A DNA stretch of 64,000 bases from JBFXJF01 sp050175155 (GTDB lineage: Bacteria; Bacillota; Bacilli; Tepidibacillales; Tepidibacillaceae). Positions 17,571 to 26,144 of this stretch are shown here, in pieces. A model generated the notes under the pieces. It was not told the origin of the DNA, searched no databases, and saw only the letters and a list, made by a program, of their open reading frames with translations. A program made the position numbers and the translations under genes. Positions within the stretch are counted from its first letter, which is position 1. The number at the start of each line of letters is the position of its first letter. The stretch is from NCBI GenBank assembly GCA_050175155.1, contig JBFXJF010000002.1, positions 105,104-169,103 on the forward strand. The letters run 5' to 3'.

Positions 17571-17939
17571 ATGGCATTTTTTAAAGATTTAGGTAAAAAG
17601 ATTGGTTCAGCAGCAGAGGCAACGGCGAACAAGGCAAAGGAAGTAGCAGATGTAACAAGACTAAATTCAAAGATAAACGATGAAGAAAAGTTGATAATGA
17701 AACTTTATAATGAAATTGGAGAAAAGACATTTGAACAGGAGAAGGATAATGACGAATCTCCTTTAGCTGATTTGTTTATTAAGGTTAAATCTTCTCAGAT
17801 AAAAATTCAAGAATATAAACAGGACATTGAAGAAGCTAAGAATCCTAAAGAAGAACATCAAGATGAGCAACAAGAAGAAGAGCAAGAGAAACATTTAGAA
17901 CAGCAGGAAGAGAAACAAGAAGAAGAGGTAAAGGAATAG
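17571..17939 (+). CDS. Coiled-coil protein with Q/E-rich tail
   Basis: 122 residues from ATG 17571, chosen because AAGAGGAG lies 8 bases upstream; a GTG nine bases earlier overlaps that site. The N-terminus is amphipathic (FFKDLGKKIGSAAEATANKAKE). A helical region then reads ISDEEKL-like (NDEEKLIMKLYNEIGEKTF), and the last ~35 residues are almost all Q and E. The pattern is that of small cytoplasmic helical-bundle proteins seen in Firmicutes, usually with a C-terminal zinc ribbon, which is absent here. Function unknown. Terminator follows. Confidence 0.65.
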   Translation: MAFFKDLGKKIGSAAEATANKAKEVADVTRLNSKINDEEKLIMKLYNEIGEKTFEQEKDNDESPLADLFIKVKSSQIKIQEYKQDIEEAKNPKEEHQDEQQEEEQEKHLEQQEEKQEEEVKE

Positions 17940-17978
17940 TACTAAAAAGCTAAAAATCTGAATATATATTAGTATTTT

Positions 17979-18007
17979 ACCGCAGACTAATAAGCTCTGC
18001 GGTTTTT
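17979..18007 (+). terminator. Terminator after the coiled-coil gene
   Basis: ACCGCAGA (17979-17986) pairs perfectly with 17996-18003 and is followed by TTTTT. Confidence 0.9.
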
Positions 18008-18123
18008 ATTTTTAGCTATAATTAAGATTATGATTATTCTCTATCTATTATCTGTATGATATAATAGTTTTTAATTATTAGTCAGGGGAAATTGTAGATT
18101 TACAGGTAGAGGAGGGTATTGGA

Positions 18124-20190
18124 ATGAAATTGAGAAATAAAACTTTGTTGATTATTTTTATACCGATATTTATAATTTTTACTACAGTGGTTGTGTACAT
18201 ATCCTATACACTTTATCAGAATAAAAAAATGGATGCCGCAACATATTCAGAGGCTTTATCGATGGAATATGGCAACCTAATAAAAGCAGAACTAGAGGTA
18301 GCTCTAGACTCAGCTAGAACCATCTCTGATGCACTAGAAGGGTTAATAGAAGCAGGTGAGACCGACAAAGATAGTGTAAATTCTATTTTAAAACAAATTC
18401 TTAGTAACAATAATTTTTTTGGAGTGTGGGTTGGATTTGAACCTGATACTTTTGATGGGACAGGTAGTTTTATACCTTATTGGTATAGAGATGGGGAGAC
18501 AATAAAAACGGCGCCTCTAGAAGGTTACGATATTCCAGGAGTTGGGGATTATTATTTGTTGTCATTTACATCTGGCAAGGAAGCGATATTGGAGCCTTTC
18601 GAATATGAGGTTGACGGTAAAAAAGTTTTAATGACATCATTAACAGTGCCTATTCAGCATAATGGTGTAACTATTGGTGTTGCTGGAGTCGATATCACAT
18701 TGGAGCAACTTCAAGGAATTAATGACAATATAAAAATATACGAAACAGGGTTTGGTAGATTGATATCTAATACAGGGATAGTTGTTGCACATCCTGATCA
18801 TGCGATGATAGGTAAAGTAATGAAAGCCGCACAAATTAATCAGTCAGACAGTGTTGTTTCAAATCTCAATAAAGGTGAAAGTTATTCGCAAGAGGCTTAT
18901 TCAGATTATCTGGGCAAAGATACATTTAAATCTTTTGCACCTATATTGATTGGGAACACTGGAACTTATTGGACTTATGGAACCGAAGTTCCTCAAGATG
19001 AAATATATAAGGAAACGAATAATATTATTATGTCTGTACTTATTGTAAGTATTGCTGGTCTACTTCTTATTAGTTTAATAATTTTCTTTGTGGCTAGAGG
19101 AATTGTAAAACCAATTGTTGCGGTTACTGAGAGAATAATTGAATTGTCAAACTACGAATTTGGATATGGGGAACAAACAAAAGCACTTAAATACATAGAT
19201 CGCAAGGATGAAATAGGGGAAATGGTAAGGGCTATAAGACTTATGAGAGATAATATTACAGATATAGTAACGACTATGAATAAAAGTTCTGATAGTGTAA
19301 CTTCAACTTCTCAACAGCTTACTGCTATATCGCAGCAATCTGCAACAAGCTCTGAGGAAGTAGCAAGAACCATAGAGGAGATCGCTCGTGGTGCTAATGA
19401 ACAAGCGAAGGATACGGAAGATGCAGTTAGTAATGTAGAAGCATTAGGACAATTGGTTGAAGAAGATGGAAAGTATATGTTAGAGCTTAATAAGGCTATT
19501 GAAGAAATTGATAGAGAAAAAGAAGATGGTTTTAAAATTTTAAAAGATTTGATAGATAAAACTAATCAAAGTAATGAAGCAGCGAAAATTATAAATGATA
19601 TTATTATAAGTAACAACGAAAGTTCCGAAAAGATAGAAAAAGCAAGCTCGATGATTCAAAGCATATCAGATCAGACTAATCTTTTAGCGCTAAATGCTGC
19701 AATAGAAGCTGCTAGGGCAGGCGAAGCAGGTAGAGGATTTTCAGTTGTTGCAGATGAGATTAAAAAATTGGCTGAGGAGTCGAGTAGCTTTGCCAATGAG
19801 ATAAGTGGAGTTGTCGAAGAGCTGAAGAATAAATCTTCAGATGCTGTTGAAATAATGAAGGAAGTTAAAGTAATAGTAGGCACTCAAAATGATAGTGTTA
19901 TGGAGACGGAAGATAAATTCAAATCTATCGCTGCCTCTATTGAAACTACAAAATTAATTATAGAAAGACTTAACGAATCATCTGAGATGATGAATGATAA
20001 TAAAGCAAAGCTAGTTGGATTAATGCAAAATCTATCTACGATAGCGGAGGAGAATGCCGCTGGGACACAAGAAGCTTCAGCATCCGTGCAGGAACAGGCT
20101 GCTGCAATGGAGGAAATAGCAAGCTCTAGTGAAGTATTAGTAGATATTGCCGCGGAACTTAAAACTCTAATTATTAAGTTTAAAATGTAA
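18124..20190 (+). CDS. Methyl-accepting chemotaxis protein (dCache - HAMP - MCP)
   Basis: 688 residues. TM1 at ~8-28 (LLIIFIPIFIIFTTVVVYI) and TM2 at ~303-323 flank an extracytoplasmic dCache-type sensor; its first module contains FFGVWVGFEPDTFDGTG and DYYLLSFTSGKEAILEPF, its second YETGFGRLISNTGIVVAHPD. A HAMP domain follows TM2, then a long coiled coil with the signalling hairpin SDQTNLLALNAAIEAARAGE. It detects a small molecule and signals to CheA/CheW. dCache receptors commonly bind amino acids or carboxylates, but the ligand is not deducible. GAGGAGGG precedes the start; monocistronic. Confidence 0.95.
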   Translation: MKLRNKTLLIIFIPIFIIFTTVVVYISYTLYQNKKMDAATYSEALSMEYGNLIKAELEVALDSARTISDALEGLIEAGETDKDSVNSILKQILSNNNFFGVWVGFEPDTFDGTGSFIPYWYRDGETIKTAPLEGYDIPGVGDYYLLSFTSGKEAILEPFEYEVDGKKVLMTSLTVPIQHNGVTIGVAGVDITLEQLQGINDNIKIYETGFGRLISNTGIVVAHPDHAMIGKVMKAAQINQSDSVVSNLNKGESYSQEAYSDYLGKDTFKSFAPILIGNTGTYWTYGTEVPQDEIYKETNNIIMSVLIVSIAGLLLISLIIFFVARGIVKPIVAVTERIIELSNYEFGYGEQTKALKYIDRKDEIGEMVRAIRLMRDNITDIVTTMNKSSDSVTSTSQQLTAISQQSATSSEEVARTIEEIARGANEQAKDTEDAVSNVEALGQLVEEDGKYMLELNKAIEEIDREKEDGFKILKDLIDKTNQSNEAAKIINDIIISNNESSEKIEKASSMIQSISDQTNLLALNAAIEAARAGEAGRGFSVVADEIKKLAEESSSFANEISGVVEELKNKSSDAVEIMKEVKVIVGTQNDSVMETEDKFKSIAASIETTKLIIERLNESSEMMNDNKAKLVGLMQNLSTIAEENAAGTQEASASVQEQAAAMEEIASSSEVLVDIAAELKTLIIKFKM

Positions 20191-20313
20191 TTTTCTTAGT
20201 TAAACCTCTTTAGAAGAAGCTGACTATATATAATATGATTAAAAAACTTTGTGGGAAAAAATCTCTCAAAAAGAGGCAAAGGGTCTTAAACGAATAATAG
20301 AGGAGGTAACTAA

Positions 20314-21045
20314 ATGGGTGATCTATTAGACTACAAAAAGCCTGCATTTTGGGTAACGTTTATAGCTGTTGTAGTAATAATATTAGTACTAGTATTGCTA
20401 GCTAATCCAAGAGATACTGGATCTAATCTGCTCAATGAAGATCCCATGAAAGGTCTAGAGCTTTATGTGTGGAAAAATAAAGACTTAACAGGAAATAATG
20501 ATACTTACTTCACATTGCTAATGGGTACAAATAGAAATAAGGATAAGAATGAAATCTATGACCTAGGGGTTGCTGTAAATAGTATTGAGGAATTGAATCA
20601 ATTACTTGCTAGTTATAGTACGGAAACCGAATTGTTTATTTATCAAATGAATACAGTTGATTTTACAAAAGATGAAATGAGCATAATTGCTGATAAAATT
20701 AATTTTCCAGTTGGCAATGGTGTAAAGACAATTGGCTTATGGCATTCTAATATAGTTGAATTGAATCTTGAAATAATTATGTCGTCGCCTTTATACTCTT
20801 CTAATCCACAGGACTATATCAATGCACATCAGAATGAATATGGTAATATTATCAAACAAGGTGACGAAGCTCTAAACTATCTTCTTTCCCAATTTGCAAT
20901 AGGTGATAATAATGACCTGAGGGGTCATATTATGATGTTATTGTGTAAAGAAATTTTGGGTGATAGAAACAATGTTCAGGATGAATCTTTACTACCTCAA
21001 GAGTGGTATAACGAATTATCTATTCAAAAAGGGTCCAAAGCCTAA
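20314..21045 (+). CDS. Single-TM protein with a BlaR1/M56-like transmembrane tail
   Basis: 243 residues; GAGGAGG precedes ATG 20314. The first ~35 residues (LLDYKKPAFWVTFIAVVVII, then LLANPRD) strongly resemble the last transmembrane helix of BlaR1/M56-family membrane peptidases and the start of their extracellular sensor part. The M56 peptidase portion is absent, and its own ribosome site argues that this is a real stand-alone gene rather than decay. The remaining ~200 residues would lie outside the membrane and match no family I know. No BlaI-type repressor is adjacent. Confidence 0.6.
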   Translation: MGDLLDYKKPAFWVTFIAVVVIILVLVLLANPRDTGSNLLNEDPMKGLELYVWKNKDLTGNNDTYFTLLMGTNRNKDKNEIYDLGVAVNSIEELNQLLASYSTETELFIYQMNTVDFTKDEMSIIADKINFPVGNGVKTIGLWHSNIVELNLEIIMSSPLYSSNPQDYINAHQNEYGNIIKQGDEALNYLLSQFAIGDNNDLRGHIMMLLCKEILGDRNNVQDESLLPQEWYNELSIQKGSKA

Positions 21046-21063
21046 GCTATTGGACCTTTTTTG
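21032..21063. terminator. Bidirectional terminator between convergent genes
   Basis: GGTCCA (21032-21037) pairs with TGGACC (21051-21056), with As on the left and six Ts on the right. It overlaps the end of the preceding gene and abuts the convergent TPM gene. Confidence 0.8.
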
Positions 21064-21064
21064 A

Positions 21065-21832
21065 TTACCAACCTCGGCTTGAACCGCCACCGCCACCGCT
21101 TCCGCCGCCACCGCCAAAGCCGCCACCACCACTTCCACCGCTTCCGCCTCTTCCACCGCGTAACAATAGAATCATAAATAATGTCCGAGTTATTCTTCCG
21201 CCGAATAACGTCCAATCAATGATTAATAAGAGTACAACAAAGATTCCAATTATTGTTTTTGCAAGTGGGCTAAGACTATCCACTTCATTAATTGAGTTTA
21301 TCTCAGGGGTAGGTTGCTCTAAAGAACTCATGTCTAAAGAGTATTCAATAGCAACTTCGTTTATAATGGCTAGATAACCATTTTTAATTCCTTCGTCATA
21401 ATTACCAACTCTAAAGTAGGGCAACATATACTCATCTTGAATGCGACCTGTTTTTCCATCTGGTAGGGCTCCTTCTAATCCATAACCTATCTCAATACGG
21501 CTTTTCTTATCGTCTACCGCAATAAGCATTAAAACACCATTATTAGCAGTTTTGTCACCAATTCCCCAAGAGCGAAGAATATCCAATGAGTAAGTTTCTA
21601 AAACATTACCCTCTAAACTATCAACTGTAACTACAACAACCTGTGCACCAGTTTTCTGTTGAATAGAAACGCTGTTTTGCATAATCAAGTTTTTCGTAGA
21701 TTCACTTAATACACCAGCAAAATCATTTACATAAAAATCATTAGTAGGCGTAGGAACAGCAGTTGCAAATACTGAGGATGTTAAAGCTAATGAGATAATT
21801 AATATTAATATAAAAATATTACTCTTTTTCAT
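21065..21832 (-). CDS. TPM-domain membrane protein (YgcG family)
   Basis: Start ATG at 21832, chosen because GGAG lies ten bases upstream and a good signal peptide then begins at once (MKKSNIFILILIISLALTSSVFA). The TPM domain spans ~30-170 (YVNDFAGVLSESTKNLI, QVVVVTVDSLEG, WGIGDKTANNGVLMLIAVDDKKS, YGLEGALPDGKTG). A transmembrane helix near 210-230 and a Gly/Ser-rich tail ending SSRGW complete the usual family layout. TPM proteins are linked to membrane-protein maturation and repair. Co-transcribed with LemA upstream, as in many bacteria. Confidence 0.92.
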   Translation of the reverse strand: MKKSNIFILILIISLALTSSVFATAVPTPTNDFYVNDFAGVLSESTKNLIMQNSVSIQQKTGAQVVVVTVDSLEGNVLETYSLDILRSWGIGDKTANNGVLMLIAVDDKKSRIEIGYGLEGALPDGKTGRIQDEYMLPYFRVGNYDEGIKNGYLAIINEVAIEYSLDMSSLEQPTPEINSINEVDSLSPLAKTIIGIFVVLLLIIDWTLFGGRITRTLFMILLLRGGRGGSGGSGGGGFGGGGGSGGGGGSSRGW

Positions 21833-21898
21833 TTTTATAATACTCCTATCTAGATTAAAAACGGCGACACTAGAGGCCGCCATTTTGCTTGAGTTTCT

Positions 21899-22462
21899 TT
21901 AAAACGAAACTTCGGGTACTTCCTCTGCACCTTCTGATGCTTCAAAGTACTCCAGTTCTTCAAAGCCTAAAAAGTTAGCATAAGTAACGGTAGGAAAACT
22001 CTTAATTTTAGTATTATATATTTTTACTGAATTATTATAGTCTATTCTGCTTACCGCTATCCTATTCTCCGTACCAGCTAGTTCATCAGAAAGTTGCATG
22101 AAGACAGCATCAGATTTTATTTCAGGATAGTTTTCTACAACAACAAGTAGTCTATTTAAAGCACCGCTTAACTCTGCATCTGCCTCAGCTTTTTCGCCAA
22201 CTGTGTCAGCCCCTGCTAGCTTTGCGCGGGCTTCTGTTACACTATCTACAATACTTTGCTCTTGTGCTGCAAAACCCTTAACTGTATTCACTAAATTTGG
22301 AATTAAATCTAAACGTCGTTGTAATTGTGTATCAATATTTTGAAGTTCAGTAATTGAATTCTCTCTTAGTGACACAAGCTCATTATAACCGTTAATAAGA
22401 CTAATACCAATTAACAGAGCTACCACAACTATTACAATTAAAACTATTAAACTACGTTTCAT
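21899..22462 (-). CDS. lemA: LemA family protein
   Basis: 187 residues with an N-terminal helix (LIVLIVIVVVALLIGISLI) and the LemA core: GYNELVSLRENSITELQNID, QLQRRLDLIPNLVNTVKGFA, LVVVENYPEIKSD and ENRIAVSRIDYNNSVKIYN, the last two being the family hallmarks. LemA is a membrane-anchored four-helix protein of unclear role, commonly encoded with a TPM protein as here (66-base gap). GGAGG precedes the start. The acidic C-terminus EGAEEVPEVSF is normal. Confidence 0.95.
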   Translation of the reverse strand: MKRSLIVLIVIVVVALLIGISLINGYNELVSLRENSITELQNIDTQLQRRLDLIPNLVNTVKGFAAQEQSIVDSVTEARAKLAGADTVGEKAEADAELSGALNRLLVVVENYPEIKSDAVFMQLSDELAGTENRIAVSRIDYNNSVKIYNTKIKSFPTVTYANFLGFEELEYFEASEGAEEVPEVSF

Positions 22463-22566
22463 TAATTATACCTCCAACTTATTTGTTTCTTATATCATTC
22501 TATATCCTTAATCTATTTTTGACAAGGATGATACATTCCAAAACAGATATTAAAGTTTTTGAATTA

Positions 22567-22594
22567 TTGACATATGTTTAATACAGAATATAAT
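22567..22594 (+). promoter_or_regulatory. Promoter of the Mrp operon
   Basis: TTGACA (22567-22572) and TATAAT (22589-22594), both perfect consensus, are separated by 16 bases, about 50 bases before the Mrp start. Confidence 0.8.
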
Positions 22595-22643
22595 AAAATT
22601 AATATGGGCAATATAAATATTATCAATGGATGGGGGTATTAAA

Positions 22644-23486
22644 TTGGGCGATAGTTGTAATCTTAATTGTAAAACATGTGGTGATGTTTGTGATAATAGA
22701 AGAGATGAAAAAATAGATTCTTTTGAAAAGTCTAATGAATTTAGCAATGTTAAAAGAGTTATAGGTATTGTAAGTGGAAAAGGCGGGGTGGGGAAATCCC
22801 TTGTAACATCAATGTTAGCGGTTGCCCTGAACAGAAGGGGGTATAAGACTGCAATACTTGATGCAGACGTTACGGGTCCATCAATACCTAAAGCATTTGG
22901 GATTAGTGGAAAAGCTTTGGCTAGTAAGCAAGGACTAACTCCACTCAAAAGTAAAACTGGAATAGAGATAATGTCGATTAATCTGTTGTTGGATAAGGTA
23001 ACAGATCCTGTAGTTTGGAGGGGACCCGTTATTGCAGGAACAGTTAAACAATTTTGGACTGAGGTAATATGGGGAGATGTTGATTACATGTTCGTTGACA
23101 TGCCACCTGGTACGGGTGATGTACCACTTACAGTTTTTCAATCTATACCTGTCGATGGAATTATTATTGTGACTTCACCTCAAGAACTTGTATCAATGAT
23201 TGTATCTAAGGCTGTAAAAATGGCTGAGATTATGAAAATACCGATTATTGGATTGGTCGAGAATATGGCTTATTTCAGATGTCCTGATTGTGGTAAGGAA
23301 TATAAAATATTTGGTGAAAGTCATATTAATACAATAGCCGACGAACATGATTTAAAGGTTCTTGCTAGTTTGCCTATTGATCCTAAAATTGCAGAAGCCT
23401 GTGACCATGGCTTGATTGAACTATATGATGGAAAGTCGCTTGATAATATAGCGGATATTTTTGAAAAAGATTTACCTACAGGATGA
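22644..23486 (+). CDS. Mrp/NBP35-type Fe-S cluster carrier ATPase
   Basis: About 280 residues. I favour TTG 22644, which has GGGGG seven bases upstream; ATG 22626 has no site. Deviant Walker A GIVSGKGGVGKS near residue 40, then ILDADVTGPSIPKAFG, FVDMPPGTGDVPLTV and ENMAYFRCPDCGKEY, whose CxxC bridges the cluster in the dimer. There is also an N-terminal four-cysteine segment (CNLNCKTCGDVC), as in NBP35-type members. The protein assembles and transfers 4Fe-4S clusters in the cytoplasm. Its stop overlaps the next gene's ATG (ATGA), indicating translational coupling. Confidence 0.93.
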   Translation: MGDSCNLNCKTCGDVCDNRRDEKIDSFEKSNEFSNVKRVIGIVSGKGGVGKSLVTSMLAVALNRRGYKTAILDADVTGPSIPKAFGISGKALASKQGLTPLKSKTGIEIMSINLLLDKVTDPVVWRGPVIAGTVKQFWTEVIWGDVDYMFVDMPPGTGDVPLTVFQSIPVDGIIIVTSPQELVSMIVSKAVKMAEIMKIPIIGLVENMAYFRCPDCGKEYKIFGESHINTIADEHDLKVLASLPIDPKIAEACDHGLIELYDGKSLDNIADIFEKDLPTG

Positions 23487-24166
23487 ATGGAATTTGTAAA
23501 ATTTGTGGATCAAAAACAAGGGGGATATACCATAAAAGGTTTAATGTAAATTATTATTACTGTAATGTCTGTGAATTTATTTCAAAAGATGAAGAATCAA
23601 CCATAAAACCAGAAGAAGAATAGAAAATTTATAATAATCATAATAATTCAATTGAAGACCAACATTATGTTGATTATTTCAATAAGTTTCTTAAGGAAGC
23701 TGTTATTAAATTTTGTGGAGACGGGAGAAAAGGGCTTGATTTTGGAAGTGGTCCATCCCCCGTACTTTCTATGATTTTGGAAAGGGACTTTAACTTTTCG
23801 ATGGACATTTATGATTTGTTTTATTCACCTGATAAAGTATATGAGGGGAAAAATTATGATTTAGTAACTACTACAGAGGTAGTGGAACACTTAAAAAATC
23901 CGCTAGCATATTTTCTTCTATTTAAAGAGTTGTTAAATGAAAAAGGTGTTTTGTCGATTATGACATTGTTCCACCCTAGAGATGATGCTCAATTCATGGA
24001 GTGGTACTATATAAGAGACGTGAGTCATATTTCGTTTTATACACCTATGACGATGAAAGTTATTGGGGAAAAGGTTGGATTAAAAATGATATATACGGAT
24101 GAAAAACGTTATGTCTCCTTTCGAAAGGGAGATATTATAAAATATGAAAACATATATTCTCATTAG
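23483..24166 (+). pseudogene. Zinc-ribbon class I SAM methyltransferase split by an in-frame TAG
   Basis: The frame from ATG 23483 encodes an N-terminal zinc ribbon (CKIC near residue 5, CNVC near residue 27), reaches a TAG at 23621-23623 (codon 47), and continues in the same frame with SIEDQHYVDYFNKFLKEAV, methyltransferase motif I GLDFGSGPSPVL and VTTTEVVEHLKNP to TGA at 24164-24166. One base change would restore a ~227-residue protein of a recognisable family, and the sequence on both sides is well preserved. Either a recent nonsense mutation, a sequencing error, or read-through. A downstream start at ATG 23771 would miss motif I. It overlaps the next gene by 23 bases, so it is an integral operon member. 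Confidence 0.75.
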
Positions 24167-24557
24167 TATAGGGGGCATTTTTGGGGCAATCTCCAGATAT
24201 TTTATTAAGGGAATAAATATAGACTATTACTCTGGGAATCTTCCTATTAACACGTTGATAATAAATGTTTTGGGTAGCTTAGTATTAGCTATTGTTCTTA
24301 CAATTGCTTTTGAAATCTGGAAGTTTGATGAAAGCGTAAGATTTGGAATTGCCTCTGGATTTCTTGGATCGTTTACAACCTTCTCAGCACTAACTAAAGA
24401 AACAGCAAATATCTTAAAGGAAGGGTTATATTTTTCTGCAATTTCATATATAATTCTATCAATAATACTGGGGCTTGCAGCAATCTACCTTGGTATAGTT
24501 ATTGCCCGTAAGTTATTTGGAAAGTTACTTAAAGTAAATGCAACGGAGGCGGATTAA
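24144..24557 (+). CDS. crcB: CrcB/Fluc fluoride channel subunit 1
   Basis: 137 residues and four hydrophobic helices, with the CrcB signatures GGIFGAISRYFI, NTLIINVLGSL and GFLGSFTTFSAL (pore Asn and phenylalanine-track region). Fluc channels expel fluoride as dual-topology dimers; two adjacent copies, as here, usually form a heterodimer. It starts inside the end of the methyltransferase gene and ends directly against the second copy. I saw no fluoride riboswitch upstream of the operon. Confidence 0.93.
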   Translation: MKTYILISIGGIFGAISRYFIKGINIDYYSGNLPINTLIINVLGSLVLAIVLTIAFEIWKFDESVRFGIASGFLGSFTTFSALTKETANILKEGLYFSAISYIILSIILGLAAIYLGIVIARKLFGKLLKVNATEAD

Positions 24558-24920
24558 ATGGAATTGCTTCTGGTTGGCATAGGTGGTGCATTTGGAAGTG
24601 TTGCTCGGTTTCAACTAGGTAAGATATTATCTGAAAGATCAAAAAGTAGTTTTCCCATTGCGACTTTTCTAGTAAATATATCTGGCGCATTTTTACTTGG
24701 CGTTGTATGCAGCTTGGGTTTAAACAGTAATATGAATCTACTGTTAGCTGAGGGATTCTTAGGTGCGTTTACTACATTTTCAACATTTATGTATGAGGGG
24801 TTTAAACTTTTTGGAGATAACAAAAAATTCAATGCAGTTACTTATATAATAGTTACATTAATCTTAGGAATTGTAGGATACGTTTTGGGTTTTATCATTA
24901 TTTCTTTATTTTCTTTTTAG
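24558..24920 (+). CDS. crcB: CrcB/Fluc fluoride channel subunit 2
   Basis: 120 residues, four helices, second copy of the pair: GGAFGSVARFQLGK, ATFLVNISGAFLLG and GFLGAFTTFSTFMYEGFKL. It begins immediately after the stop of copy 1 with an ACGGAGGCGG ribosome site. Two complementary, oppositely inserted subunits are expected to make one channel. It ends the Mrp operon; the next gene follows after 41 bases with its own GGGGAG site. Confidence 0.93.
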   Translation: MELLLVGIGGAFGSVARFQLGKILSERSKSSFPIATFLVNISGAFLLGVVCSLGLNSNMNLLLAEGFLGAFTTFSTFMYEGFKLFGDNKKFNAVTYIIVTLILGIVGYVLGFIIISLFSF

Positions 24921-24961
24921 AATAAGATATTAAAAAATATCTAAAAAGAAGGGGAGATAAG

Positions 24962-25972
24962 ATGGCATCCTTTTACGAAGCTATAAAAGCAAAGGAACAA
25001 ATTTCTAACAAGCTCTTAGAAAGAAAAGATATTTTGGGGATTGGAGTAGGTTATTATAATCCTAGTAATCCTAAGGATGGTGCTGGTATTATAGTGTACA
25101 GTCAGGAGGCTACTGCATTTACTGTGGCAGCAACAAAAAGTATTACTGCAAAAGTTAATGGCAAGAATATTTCTGTACCTATAAGAGTAGTAAAAAACGA
25201 ATCGTTTCGCCCCAATAACAGCACCTTACCAACAAACTACAAAATTAGAATTAGACCTGTTAAAGCAGGGTACAGTATTGGTACCTCGCAGGCATCTGGA
25301 ACAGCAGGGATCGTGGTAACTAATTCTAAAAATAACCGTCTTTATGTATTAAGTAACAATCATGTCTTAAATAAAAATAATCAGGGGTCTACAGATACTA
25401 TTCAACCTGGCGGCGCAGATGGAGGCAAAATAGCCAGCGATAAAATAGGAAGAGTATATCAATACGTAAAATTAAAAAAAGATAATAATTATCTTGATGC
25501 AGCAATATCAATTCCTTTAAGCAACAGGTTGTTGTCAACAAAATATGCGGTTATTGGTACTTTAAAAGGACATTGTGTTAATTATAGGATAGGTGATAGA
25601 TTTATAAAAGTTGGCAGGACAACAGGGCTTGTAGGTGGTTGGGTAGAGTCTATAAATACGGACCTAAAGGTTAATTATGGCAGTTATGGTGGACTAGGTG
25701 AGGTAAAATTTAAGAATCAGACAATAATTAGAAGTAATATGCCAATCTCTTTACCAGGTGATTCAGGGTCGGTTTGGATTAAATATAGTAATCGCTACGC
25801 GGCAGCTGTTAATTATGCTGGTACTGCCGATGGTAAATTATCTGTATCTTTCCCAGTGCACTGGGCAATGCAAGTATTCAAGACCAGCATTCCATTCGCG
25901 AGGGGTAGCAGTTTATCAACTAACCCACTTACTGATAAAGAGCTTAAAGTAATTAAAGTTTTAAAAAAATAA
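24962..25972 (+). CDS. Trypsin-like serine protease, NAL1-like, cytoplasmic
   Basis: 336 residues with no signal peptide. Chymotrypsin-fold catalytic triad: His in VLSNNHVLN near residue 130, Asp in NNYLDAAIS near 178, Ser in PGDSGSVW near 270. The N-terminus (ERKDILGIGVGYY, AGIIVYSQEA) is the conserved region that marks the NAL1-like group of bacterial proteases; KVGRTTGLVGG precedes the Ser region as usual. Substrate unknown. It follows the crcB genes by 41 bases and could be co-transcribed. Strong terminator downstream. Confidence 0.82.
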   Translation: MASFYEAIKAKEQISNKLLERKDILGIGVGYYNPSNPKDGAGIIVYSQEATAFTVAATKSITAKVNGKNISVPIRVVKNESFRPNNSTLPTNYKIRIRPVKAGYSIGTSQASGTAGIVVTNSKNNRLYVLSNNHVLNKNNQGSTDTIQPGGADGGKIASDKIGRVYQYVKLKKDNNYLDAAISIPLSNRLLSTKYAVIGTLKGHCVNYRIGDRFIKVGRTTGLVGGWVESINTDLKVNYGSYGGLGEVKFKNQTIIRSNMPISLPGDSGSVWIKYSNRYAAAVNYAGTADGKLSVSFPVHWAMQVFKTSIPFARGSSLSTNPLTDKELKVIKVLKK

Positions 25973-25991
25973 TAGTTTTAATAGTTTTTTT

Positions 25992-26027
25992 AACCTGTGA
26001 TAATGAAAAAGTGATCACAGGTTTTTT
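25992..26027 (+). terminator. Terminator after the protease gene
   Basis: AACCTGTGAT (25992-26001) pairs perfectly with 26014-26023 and runs into six Ts. Confidence 0.9.
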
Positions 26028-26061
26028 GAATTTTATAATTATTCAAATATTTCAGAATATA

Positions 26062-26090
26062 TTGACACTAATAATCTTAAATAATAAGAT
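26062..26090 (+). promoter_or_regulatory. Promoter of the acyl-CoA synthetase operon
   Basis: TTGACA (26062-26067), 17-base spacer, TAAGAT (26085-26090), 55 bases before the start codon. Confidence 0.65.
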
Positions 26091-26144
26091 TAACGTAATG
26101 TCAAAAAAACTGCTTTTAAACATATGATTTGAGGTGTTGGGGAA

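Noticed and set aside
22463..22643. Fluoride riboswitch upstream of the operon containing crcB
   Set aside because: No matching conserved core was seen; only a sigma-A-type promoter and AT-rich sequence are visible.
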